From positions 2,749,501 through 2,813,500 of the forward strand of contig NZ_CP137559.1 in assembly GCF_019249725.2 (NCBI RefSeq): a stretch of 64,000 bases of DNA, in the 5' to 3' direction. Of this stretch, positions 54,263 to 61,140 are shown in pieces. The translations under genes and the position numbers were made by a program. This DNA comes from Segatella hominis. Its GTDB lineage: Bacteria > Bacteroidota > Bacteroidia > Bacteroidales > Bacteroidaceae. The notes below the pieces were generated by a model. That model was not told the origin of the DNA, made no database searches, and saw only the letters and a list, made by a program, of their open reading frames with translations. The first letter of the stretch is position 1. Each line of letters starts with the position of its first letter.

Positions 54263-55101
54263 TGAAAAAGAAAGTCTCAGTCATAACAGTCAACTATAAT
54301 AATCTGAAGGGATTGAAAAGAACAATCTCTTCAGTGCTTTCGCAATCATTCAGCGATTTTGAATACATCATCGTTGACGGTGGGTCATCAGATGGCAGCA
54401 AGGAATATATAGAATCTAAGCGAGAATATATCAATCAATGGGTTAGTGAAAAAGATCATGGGGTATATAATGCCATGAATAAAGCCATAAGAATGGCACA
54501 AGGCGAATATTGTATCTTCATGAATTCGGGCGATCATTTCTTTTCTTCACAATCTTTGGAGAATGCTGCCAAGATGCTCAATGGCTCAGACTACTACGTG
54601 GGAGAAACCATTATCATAGACTGCAAACTGGCTTCACTCTGCCTTCCACCACAGAACATGTCGTTCCGATTTATCAGAGATAAAGTTCTGCAGCATCAAT
54701 CTACATTTACAAGGACTCAGTTACTTAAGGAGCATCCCTACAATGAAAATCTGAAAATCGTAGCAGATTGGGCACACTTCTTAGAAAACTGGTATTTTAA
54801 AAAATGTTCATACCAAGCTATTAACACTATTGTTGCTGTATATTATACTGATGGCATCTCTTTTACAAATGGTGACTTATTGAAAAAGGAAAGAAAAGAG
54901 GTGTTCTCCGAGTTATTTGGAAGCACCAGCAAGTTGCCTCACATAAAAGAGACTGCAGAAGAAAAGAAAGAACGCATCAATGATGATTTTGCATTCAAAC
55001 TGAAAAAAGCTCTGAAGATGAAACCGGTATCACGCGACTGGAAAATCCTACGTACAGGCTTTAAATTTTTATGGAAAGATTTGGCTATTAAATCAAAGTA
55101 A
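54262..55101 (+). CDS. Glycosyltransferase family 2 (WcaA/colanic-type)
   Basis: 279 residues, short GT2. VSVITVNYNNLKGLKRTISSVL opens it; YIIVDGGSSDGSKEYI is the variant with DGGSSDG typical of this subgroup. NAMNKAIRMAQGEYCIFMNSGDHF contains the sugar-nucleotide motif with SGD in the DxD place. KVLQHQSTFTRTQLLKEHPYN and KIVADWAHFL complete the subgroup pattern. Its start overlaps the previous stop by one base (TAATG). A Lys-rich C-terminus may touch the membrane. Confidence 0.93.
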   Translation: MKKKVSVITVNYNNLKGLKRTISSVLSQSFSDFEYIIVDGGSSDGSKEYIESKREYINQWVSEKDHGVYNAMNKAIRMAQGEYCIFMNSGDHFFSSQSLENAAKMLNGSDYYVGETIIIDCKLASLCLPPQNMSFRFIRDKVLQHQSTFTRTQLLKEHPYNENLKIVADWAHFLENWYFKKCSYQAINTIVAVYYTDGISFTNGDLLKKERKEVFSELFGSTSKLPHIKETAEEKKERINDDFAFKLKKALKMKPVSRDWKILRTGFKFLWKDLAIKSK

Positions 55102-55102
55102 G

Positions 55103-56263
55103 ATGAAAGTATTATATGACAGTCAAGCCTTCGATATGCAAACGCATGGAGGCGTATCACGTTGTTTTGCCGAATTATATTCCCACTTGCCTCAAGACAT
55201 TGAAGCAAGCCTCAGTATCATGGAATCTGCCAATGTTTACCTCCAAACATTAGGAAGTAAACCAGATGGAGAATTATATCATAACTTCCTCTGGAAGAAA
55301 GATTCTGCAATAAAGAAAATGCTATATAAGTTCTATTATAATGCAAAATTCGGAGAATATTCACGATTAGATCGTACTCCAAGAATCAATAGATACAAGT
55401 CTGTCTGCGACATCAAGTCTAAGGATTTCGATTTGTTTCATCCAACTTTCTTTGACCCTTACTTCCTCAAGTACATAGGCAGTAAGCCTTACGTTGTCAC
55501 GGTACATGATATGATACCCGAACAGTACAATCAGTATTATGACCATAATGACTATCAGATTCTGCAAAAACATCTTGTCATACCAAAAGCAAATCACATC
55601 ATTGCAGTCAGCCAACAGACAAAAAGGGATTTATGCCGTATCATGAATATCAAGGAAGAGCAGGTGAGTGTAGTTTATCATGGAGCAGACGAAACTCCTT
55701 ATACGCCAAACGAAAACAACAGACATCCATTTGAATATATACTTTTCGTTGGCGAACGTCACTTTTATAAAAACTTTGATTTCTTTGCCAAGCAATGTGT
55801 ACCTATTTTAAAAAGACACAAGGAACTGAAGGTAGTATGCACAGGAAAGCCTTTCAATGAGACAGAAAAAAGTATGTTTAAATCATGGGAAATGGAAGAT
55901 AGATTCATACATGAGTTTATCAAAACAGATCAAGAAATGCTAGACTTATACCACTATGCCCTGGCATTCGTTTACCCATCATCATACGAAGGATTCGGGC
56001 TCCCGATTCTTGAGGCTTACAAAGCAGAATGCCCTGTTTTACTCAATCATGCCAGTTGTTTTCCGGAAATCGCAGAAGACGCAGCAGTTTACTTCCACAT
56101 GGATGAAAAGAGAACTGATTTCGAAGAACAGTTTGAAACTTTCTACTATCTAGACGGGATAGAGAAAAAGAAACTCATAGAAAAGCAGAATGAAAGACTA
56201 AAACATTTTTCATGGAAAAAATCTGCGTTGGAGTTGGCTAATATTTATAAACATATCAATTAG
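55103..56263 (+). CDS. Glycosyltransferase family 4
   Basis: 386 residues, GT-B fold. The N-terminal acceptor domain has YDSQAFDMQTHGGVSRCFAELY and FHPTFFDPYFLKYIGSKPYVVTVHDMIPE. The donor domain has ILFVGERHFYKNFDFF (donor-side strand) and ALAFVYPSSYEGFGLPILEAYKAECPVL, which holds the GT4 E-X7-E motif. Retaining transfer, typically of mannose, glucose or galactose; donor not deducible. It begins 1 bp after the preceding stop and lies 5 bp before glf. Confidence 0.93.
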   Translation: MKVLYDSQAFDMQTHGGVSRCFAELYSHLPQDIEASLSIMESANVYLQTLGSKPDGELYHNFLWKKDSAIKKMLYKFYYNAKFGEYSRLDRTPRINRYKSVCDIKSKDFDLFHPTFFDPYFLKYIGSKPYVVTVHDMIPEQYNQYYDHNDYQILQKHLVIPKANHIIAVSQQTKRDLCRIMNIKEEQVSVVYHGADETPYTPNENNRHPFEYILFVGERHFYKNFDFFAKQCVPILKRHKELKVVCTGKPFNETEKSMFKSWEMEDRFIHEFIKTDQEMLDLYHYALAFVYPSSYEGFGLPILEAYKAECPVLLNHASCFPEIAEDAAVYFHMDEKRTDFEEQFETFYYLDGIEKKKLIEKQNERLKHFSWKKSALELANIYKHIN

Positions 56264-56268
56264 CAAGT

Positions 56269-57450
56269 ATGAAGAAATATGATTATCTTATAGTTGGCTC
56301 CGGACTCTTCGGAGCCACATTCGCCCACCTTGCCCATAAACAAGGAAAAACTTGTCTGGTGATAGATAAGCGACCACATCTGGGCGGAAATATCTATTGC
56401 GAGAATATTGAGGGCATCAATGTGCATAAGTATGGTGCCCACATCTTCCATACCTCCAACAAAGAGGTGTGGAACTTCGTCAACTCTATCGTTGAGTTCA
56501 ACCGCTACACCAACTCGCCTGTGGCCAATTATAAAGGCAAGCTATACAACCTGCCTTTCAATATGAATACCTTCTATCAGATGTGGGGCGTTACCACTCC
56601 TGAAGAAGCACAAGCCAAAATAGATGAACAGAAGGCGGAAGCTGTAGCCAAAATGAAGGCTGACGGCGTAAGCGAGCCGCGCAATCTGGAGGAACAGGCA
56701 CAGGTACTCATCGGTAAAGATATCTACGAGCGACTCATCAAAGGTTATACCGAGAAGCAATGGGGGCGTAAGTGTACCGACCTGCCTGCCTTCATCATCA
56801 AGCGCCTGCCAGTACGACTCGTCTTCGACAACAATTATTTCAACGACAAGTATCAGGGCATCCCGGTAGGTGGCTACAACAAACTGATTGACGGCTTGCT
56901 CGAAGGTATCGACACCTTGACTTCCGTGGATTTCTTTGCAGACAACATCCAAAAATTAGCAGAGAACAAAGAGGCTTCCCAGAAAGCTGGACTGATTAAA
57001 GACTGCTGGCAGGAAATAGCCGAGAAACTGGTTTTCACAGGAAAAATAGACCAGTTCTACGACTATCAGTTCGGGAAACTCAACTATCGCACCGTACGCT
57101 TCGAACAGGAAATCATCGACTGCCCTAATTATCAGGGAAATGCCGTGGTAAATTATACTGAGCGAGAAGTACCATATACCCGAGTGATAGAACACAAGCA
57201 CTTCGAAATGTTTGGTGCAGAGGTTTACAATTGTCCTAAGACCGTCATCTCCAAAGAATATTCTACAGAATGGAAGGATGGCATGGAGCCTTATTATCCA
57301 GTAAATGATAAGGAGAATTCCGAACTATACGCTCAATATAAGAACCTGGCAGATCAGGAAAAGGATGTTATCTTTGGTGGTCGCCTTGCCGAATATAAGT
57401 ATTACGACATGGCGCCAATCATAGAGAAAGCATTGGCTATGTTCAAGTAA
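56269..57450 (+). CDS. glf: UDP-galactopyranose mutase
   Basis: 393 residues. The FAD-binding GSGLFGATFAHLAHKQGK lies at the N-terminus and DKRPHLGGNIY follows. HKYGAHIFHTSNKEVWNFV is the mutase signature. YTEKQWGRKCTDLPAFIIKRLPVR and later Arg-containing segments build the substrate site. The enzyme converts UDP-galactopyranose to UDP-galactofuranose using reduced FAD in the cytoplasm. Closing a run of five glycosyltransferase genes, the first of galactofuranosyltransferase type, it predicts galactofuranose in this strain's surface glycan. Confidence 0.97.
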   Translation: MKKYDYLIVGSGLFGATFAHLAHKQGKTCLVIDKRPHLGGNIYCENIEGINVHKYGAHIFHTSNKEVWNFVNSIVEFNRYTNSPVANYKGKLYNLPFNMNTFYQMWGVTTPEEAQAKIDEQKAEAVAKMKADGVSEPRNLEEQAQVLIGKDIYERLIKGYTEKQWGRKCTDLPAFIIKRLPVRLVFDNNYFNDKYQGIPVGGYNKLIDGLLEGIDTLTSVDFFADNIQKLAENKEASQKAGLIKDCWQEIAEKLVFTGKIDQFYDYQFGKLNYRTVRFEQEIIDCPNYQGNAVVNYTEREVPYTRVIEHKHFEMFGAEVYNCPKTVISKEYSTEWKDGMEPYYPVNDKENSELYAQYKNLADQEKDVIFGGRLAEYKYYDMAPIIEKALAMFK

Positions 57451-57460
57451 TTCATCATAA

Positions 57461-57519
57461 AATCCCTTCAGTATTCCAAGTATATCTTTGATTTTCATAT
57501 ACTTTTGCTGAAGAGATTT
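57461..57519. terminator. Long hairpin between glf and the ATPase gene
   Basis: Arms CTTCAG (57466-57471) and CTGAAG (57508-57513) plus inner AAGTATAT (57478-57485) and ATATACTT (57497-57504) form an interrupted stem, with outer TCATAAA/TTATGA flanks and a following T run. It lies between convergent genes. Confidence 0.75.
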
Positions 57520-57524
57520 TTTCT

Positions 57525-58679
57525 TTATGATTCCTTCCAAACTCTTCTCTTGAGCCACAACGCCAAGATGGGGTCACTCATTTCCAGATGCTTAGGAGCA
57601 GGAATCGTAATCAGATCTTTCACCATCAAGGACTTCTTAAGACGAGTTACATTGGCGGCAGTACCTAGGCGATAGGTTTCCAATATCGCTGTCTGCGTGA
57701 AACCTGTATGTACTCCATTGATAATAGCATGCAGAAAATTCATCTGATAGGCAGAAAGGTCTTCGGTCTGCTGGATAAACAAGGGCTCGCAAGCATCCAG
57801 CAACCTGTCTATTCCATATTTCAAGTCCTCTTCTGTAGCTACAGAATCATCCTGTACTCGCAACCATACAAACCATGCCAACTGCTGTACATAAGAAGAA
57901 TATCTGTCTGTTACCAGACAGATTTCACGAGCCAACTCTTCCGAGATATGCTTGCCGGTAGATTCGAAACGCTGACAGATATACTCCACCCAGTCTTTCT
58001 CGCTTATCTTGTTCAGATAGAAGAAATCTCCAAAGCGATAGAATGGGTAACTGGCATTCTGGAACATCTGTTCCATCATGTGTTTCTTGCTTCCATAAAG
58101 ACAGTAAGATACATGGCTCTGTAATTGCCATACGCTACGGAGCTTCTTCTGGAAGGTCAATGAATCAGGGAAATCGCCTATCTGCTGAAATTCATCGATG
58201 CAGACTACGATATGACAACCTTTAGACCGAGCTATCATTTCCGGAAGTCTCAAAACCTCTTCGGTAGTATTGTTACCTGTATTATACTCCAACGCCAAAG
58301 AGAAATCAGTTAAAGGATCTTGTCCGATACTGATTTTCGGAACGAAACGGCTTAAGAACACCTTGGCATTCTCCATCCATTCTTCCCATTTTGAAGAAGT
58401 AGCCCGAACCACGGCCGTGGCAAAAGCATTGATAAAATCATTCTCAGAGCGACAGCCAAAGGCATCTATACGAGCTATCCTGATGTCTTCGCTCTCTACA
58501 AGCGAACACACCTTATCCACCAATGAAGTCTTACCCATACGACGAGGCGAAATCAATATCGTATTCACTCCATACGTAAAGTTCGCCTTCAGGCGTTCTG
58601 TTTCCTCTCTACGGTCGGTAAAGGAATCTCCCTCCACACGAACACCGAACACAAACGGAGCTTCTTTACTTTTTCTCAT
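57525..58679 (-). CDS. Orphan AAA/STAND-like ATPase (archaeal-type ATPase fold)
   Basis: 384 residues. Walker A is ISPRRMGKTSLVDKV (about 43-57), Walker B IVVCIDEFQQIGDF. The sensor-type segment is SYCLYGSKKHMMEQMF. A C-terminal winged-helix-like domain (about 290-384) includes LHAIINGVHTGFTQTAIL and LKKSLMVKDLITIPAPKH. This is the Bacteroidota 'ATP-binding protein' group that resembles archaeal-type ATPases; function is unknown, and such genes are often multi-copy and scattered (recollection). The gene is next to a glycan cluster but has its own promoter and operator-like palindromes upstream (58785-58839), so it is probably regulated independently. Confidence 0.82.
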   Translation of the reverse strand: MRKSKEAPFVFGVRVEGDSFTDRREETERLKANFTYGVNTILISPRRMGKTSLVDKVCSLVESEDIRIARIDAFGCRSENDFINAFATAVVRATSSKWEEWMENAKVFLSRFVPKISIGQDPLTDFSLALEYNTGNNTTEEVLRLPEMIARSKGCHIVVCIDEFQQIGDFPDSLTFQKKLRSVWQLQSHVSYCLYGSKKHMMEQMFQNASYPFYRFGDFFYLNKISEKDWVEYICQRFESTGKHISEELAREICLVTDRYSSYVQQLAWFVWLRVQDDSVATEEDLKYGIDRLLDACEPLFIQQTEDLSAYQMNFLHAIINGVHTGFTQTAILETYRLGTAANVTRLKKSLMVKDLITIPAPKHLEMSDPILALWLKRRVWKES

Positions 58680-58738
58680 AAATACTACCTTATTTTATAC
58701 TATACAGCTTTTCTTTTGCAAAGAAATTGCAAACGAGC

Positions 58739-58764
58739 GCAATGAAAGCTGGCTTTCAAATTGC
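58739..58764 (-). promoter_or_regulatory. Hairpin in the 5' leader of the ATPase gene
   Basis: Arms GCAATGAAAGC (58739-58749) and GCTTTCAAATTGC (58752-58764) with a 2-nt centre and a small bulge. It falls between the predicted transcription start near 58779 and the ATG at 58679. Confidence 0.55.
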
Positions 58765-58784
58765 CGAGTGCAGCAAATCCTCTG

Positions 58785-58816
58785 CAAAGATAGCAAAAAA
58801 AAAACAAATTAAACAA
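58785..58816 (-). promoter_or_regulatory. Promoter of the orphan ATPase gene
   Basis: On the minus strand TTG (58816-58814), a 21-nt spacer, then TATCTTTG (58792-58785). The -33 element lies within the first palindromic operator, so a bound repressor would block the promoter directly. Confidence 0.6.
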
Positions 58817-58839
58817 GGTTGTTTAAAACAATGTTGTTT
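58809..58839. promoter_or_regulatory. Two tandem palindromes, AAACAA-NN-TTGTTT, 15 bp apart
   Basis: Site 1 at 58809-58826 has arms TTAAACAA and TTGTTTAA around GG; site 2 at 58826-58839 has arms AAACAA and TTGTTT around TG. Centre-to-centre spacing is 15 bp. They overlap the -33 element of the ATPase promoter. Operator function is inferred. Confidence 0.65.
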
Positions 58840-58899
58840 AAAGCCATTTTTTTTTGCAGAAACAGCGATTCTTCGTCTGATAAAAATATAGTTTCATAA

Positions 58900-58931
58900 A
58901 TTATACCCTAGGGTATAATACCTTTGGGTAT
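58900..58931. promoter_or_regulatory. Two tandem palindromes, ATACC-N4-GGTAT, 15 bp apart
   Basis: Site 1 is a perfect 20-bp palindrome (ATTATACCCTAGGGTATAAT, 58900-58919). Site 2, offset by 15 bp, keeps ATACC/GGTAT arms (58918-58922 and 58927-58931) around TTTG. They lie just upstream of a plus-strand TAACTTTG box. They differ in sequence from the palindromes at 58809-58839 but share the 15-bp offset. Confidence 0.7.
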
Positions 58932-58938
58932 AATTTTG

Positions 58939-58946
58939 TAACTTTG
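58939..58946 (+). promoter_or_regulatory. Orphan plus-strand -7 promoter element
   Basis: TAACTTTG followed by CAG, as at confirmed-looking promoters in this window. There is no TTG at 19-21 nt upstream; that position is occupied by the ATACC/GGTAT palindromes, so an activator or repressor may act there. Predicted start near 58952. No open reading frame follows. Confidence 0.5.
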
Positions 58947-58951
58947 CAGAG

Positions 58952-59045
58952 AATAAACTTCAAGTCCCTGAAGAATAGAAAAACTATATAAACAGTTAAT
59001 CCCCCATCACGCTTTGGCTGCGTGATGGGGGATTACTGTTTCTGA
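58952..59045 (+). ncRNA. Candidate small RNA of about 90 nt (or relic leader)
   Basis: From the predicted start to the end of the strong terminator hairpin there are about 90-95 nt. A small hairpin ACTTCA/TGAAGA-type (around 58959-58975) is followed by an A-rich single-stranded stretch and the terminator stem at 58991-59040. No ribosome-initiating ORF fits. An alternative is that this is the remains of an operon that has lost its genes. Existence of the RNA is inference. Confidence 0.35.
58991..59040. terminator. Very strong 21-bp hairpin terminator
   Basis: TAATCCCCCATCACGC (58997-59012) pairs perfectly with GCGTGATGGGGGATTA (59020-59035). Outer AACAG (58991-58995) and CTGTT (59036-59040) add five pairs past a one-base bulge. 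Loop of 7 nt. It also serves the minus-strand gene ending at 59059. Confidence 0.9.
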
Positions 59046-59058
59046 TAATATCGTTTTT

Positions 59059-60999
59059 TTATTGCTGATGTCGCTCAATATACTCTGCTGCCTGGATATT
59101 CGAGAAGACATAGTTCTTCAAATCCTGGAACTTAGATTCCTGCTTGGTTTCCTTCAGATTGCCATTCGGCAACACATCATAGCAGAAACTGCGGTTCATC
59201 GACGGATTATAGACGAAGCAACGCTGATGGTCTCTTGCTACAATCTGGTTATCTGCCGAATAGAATACCATCGGGCGCTGCTGCTTCAGCAGATCCACAC
59301 CGAAGCCCTCGTACTCATAATTCAGATTCATCAAGCCGAAAAGCGTAGGCATTACATCTACCTGCATACCCAAACCGGCATACTGTTGCTGCGGAACGCC
59401 CGGACCAAAGATGATGAGCGGAATATGGTTGTAAGACTGCGGCAACTCGCCCTCGCTCTTACCCACCAGCTTGCCATGATCTGCCAGAATCAGGAATATC
59501 GTGTTCTTATACCAAGGCTCCCGGCTTGCCTTCTTCAGAAAATCGCCTATCGCCCAGTCGGCATACTCCACTATCTGCGTTTCCTTCTCCTTGGTCTTCG
59601 GCTTGAAGAAATCAGGAATGATATATGGCGGATGATTGCTCACGGTGAGGATGGTAGCCATGAAAGGCTTGCCCGTCTTCGCCTTCTGGTTGATGGTGTT
59701 GAGGGCATAGCCCATCTCGAAATGGTCGCTCACGCCAAAGCTGTTCACCACCTCGCTCTTAGGATAGTTCTCCTGAGAGAAGATGTCATCGTAGCCATTG
59801 GTCTGGAAGAAAGCCTTCATGTTGTCATACTGTGCCTCGTGAGTCATGAAGAACATGTTCTCGTAGCCATACTTCTTCAACACCGTGGCGATACCCTTGC
59901 GGCGTGGAGTTACCGTTCCCTTCATCAGGTTGCGGAACATGAGAGCAGGGAAGCTGTAGAGCGTAGCCGTCATGCCATGGTTGGTATGGATGCCGGCACT
60001 ATAGAAGTGGGTGAACGCCAGGGAATGATGATAGAGCGAATCGAGCGTTGGGGTGAGCGGCTGCTGATTGCCGAAAGTGCCCAGCAGGTTTGCCGACATC
60101 GACTCCATCAATATTACCACCACGTTAGGATGATTCTTCTTCATCATCAGGGAATCGTTCACCACCTCACGTTTCAGAATATTCGTGCTATCCACCTTTC
60201 CCGCGATACCCAGCCACTGGCGGGTATTCGTAATAGCCTCAGCGTATGTCATGAGATGCAACTCCTTGTTCTCCTTGCGCATATCGTCGAGCGCAGAAGT
60301 AAGGAGATTGAATGCCGGATTGATGCCGAGCTGGTTGAGGAAAGAATCCTCGCAATAATAAGCCTGGCTCACCTTGATAGGGTTATAGCCCATTCTGCCA
60401 CGGATGCCGAAAAGGCAGGCACCTACCAGAGCCAGGGAAATGAGGAAACGTGCTCCCACCTGCACCAGGTGCATATTGTCCTTAGGCAGAAGGAAGAGTC
60501 CCTCGTAGTAGCGGCGCAGGCGGATAAGCGCATAGATAAACACCCCCGTGAACACGAAATAGAGGGCGATATAGAGCCAGTAGGAAGACTCCTGCAAGAG
60601 CATGCCCGATGTGGTGGCTACATAGCCGAACCACCCGAAGATGCTGGAATTGATGTTCTTGAAGAAATACTGGAAATAAGGGGTATTGGCTGCCGAAGGC
60701 ATGAAGGCGATGGCAAACCATGCCGCATACCAGATGTTGATGCCACGCAGCAAACGGCGATGACACCACCCCAGGCTGGCAGCAACAAGGAGCACAGCCA
60801 CAGGCAATACCGAAATATAACAAGCGATGACATTGTCAAACCATACACCCTTGACAAATGCCATCACCCTACTCGCCCCTGCATCTACTATCATGCCATG
60901 CAGGGCGATAAATTCCACCAATCTGAACAGAGTCATCACCAGCAATGCCAATACATGCACTGAAAGGAGATAACCCAAGACCTTAAAATATCGTTTCAT
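59059..60999 (-). CDS. LTA-synthase-like membrane sulfatase-fold phosphotransferase
   Basis: 646 residues. Five membrane helices span about 5-210. The extracytoplasmic alkaline-phosphatase/sulfatase-type domain (about 275-610) opens HPNVVVILMESMSANLLG, with the metal-binding Glu and Ser/Thr-nucleophile neighbourhood. SAGIHTNHGMTATLYSFP includes the likely catalytic Thr, and LILADHGKL plus SYNHIPLIIFGPG complete the metal site. Members transfer glycerol-phosphate or ethanolamine-phosphate onto lipids or glycans, or hydrolyse them. Bacteroidota lack LTA, so decoration of lipid A or glycans is more likely (inference). It has a promoter at 61026-61057. Confidence 0.88.
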   Translation of the reverse strand: MKRYFKVLGYLLSVHVLALLVMTLFRLVEFIALHGMIVDAGASRVMAFVKGVWFDNVIACYISVLPVAVLLVAASLGWCHRRLLRGINIWYAAWFAIAFMPSAANTPYFQYFFKNINSSIFGWFGYVATTSGMLLQESSYWLYIALYFVFTGVFIYALIRLRRYYEGLFLLPKDNMHLVQVGARFLISLALVGACLFGIRGRMGYNPIKVSQAYYCEDSFLNQLGINPAFNLLTSALDDMRKENKELHLMTYAEAITNTRQWLGIAGKVDSTNILKREVVNDSLMMKKNHPNVVVILMESMSANLLGTFGNQQPLTPTLDSLYHHSLAFTHFYSAGIHTNHGMTATLYSFPALMFRNLMKGTVTPRRKGIATVLKKYGYENMFFMTHEAQYDNMKAFFQTNGYDDIFSQENYPKSEVVNSFGVSDHFEMGYALNTINQKAKTGKPFMATILTVSNHPPYIIPDFFKPKTKEKETQIVEYADWAIGDFLKKASREPWYKNTIFLILADHGKLVGKSEGELPQSYNHIPLIIFGPGVPQQQYAGLGMQVDVMPTLFGLMNLNYEYEGFGVDLLKQQRPMVFYSADNQIVARDHQRCFVYNPSMNRSFCYDVLPNGNLKETKQESKFQDLKNYVFSNIQAAEYIERHQQ

Positions 61000-61025
61000 T
61001 TTTATTCTACTTTAGAAATCGGCTG

Positions 61026-61057
61026 CAAAGTTAATAATTATATCCCAATAAAAGCAA
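61026..61057 (-). promoter_or_regulatory. Promoter of the LTA-synthase-like gene
   Basis: On the minus strand TTG (61057-61055), a 21-nt spacer, then TAACTTTG (61033-61026). The ATG at 60999 is about 21 nt after the predicted start. Confidence 0.65.
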
Positions 61058-61098
61058 AAATTCCCGCCTTATTCTATCTATAAACAAATAATTATATG

Positions 61099-61106
61099 TA
61101 ACTTTG
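61099..61106 (+). promoter_or_regulatory. -7 promoter element for the GT39 gene
   Basis: TAACTTTG followed by CAG; the -33 region lacks a clear TTG. It is back to back with the LTA-synthase-like promoter, about 65 bp away. The GT39 gene starts at 61141. Confidence 0.5.
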
Positions 61107-61140
61107 CAGCCAAAATCATATAATAAGACTTCGATAAGAC

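Noticed and set aside
59062..60963. Plus-strand open frame of 633 codons opposite the LTA-synthase-like gene
   Set aside because: Its codons are the exact reverse complements of the sense codons, so it stays open simply because the real gene avoids TTA, CTA and TCA. The same register gives long antisense frames opposite tyrS and the TonB receptor. No promoter and no family-like protein.
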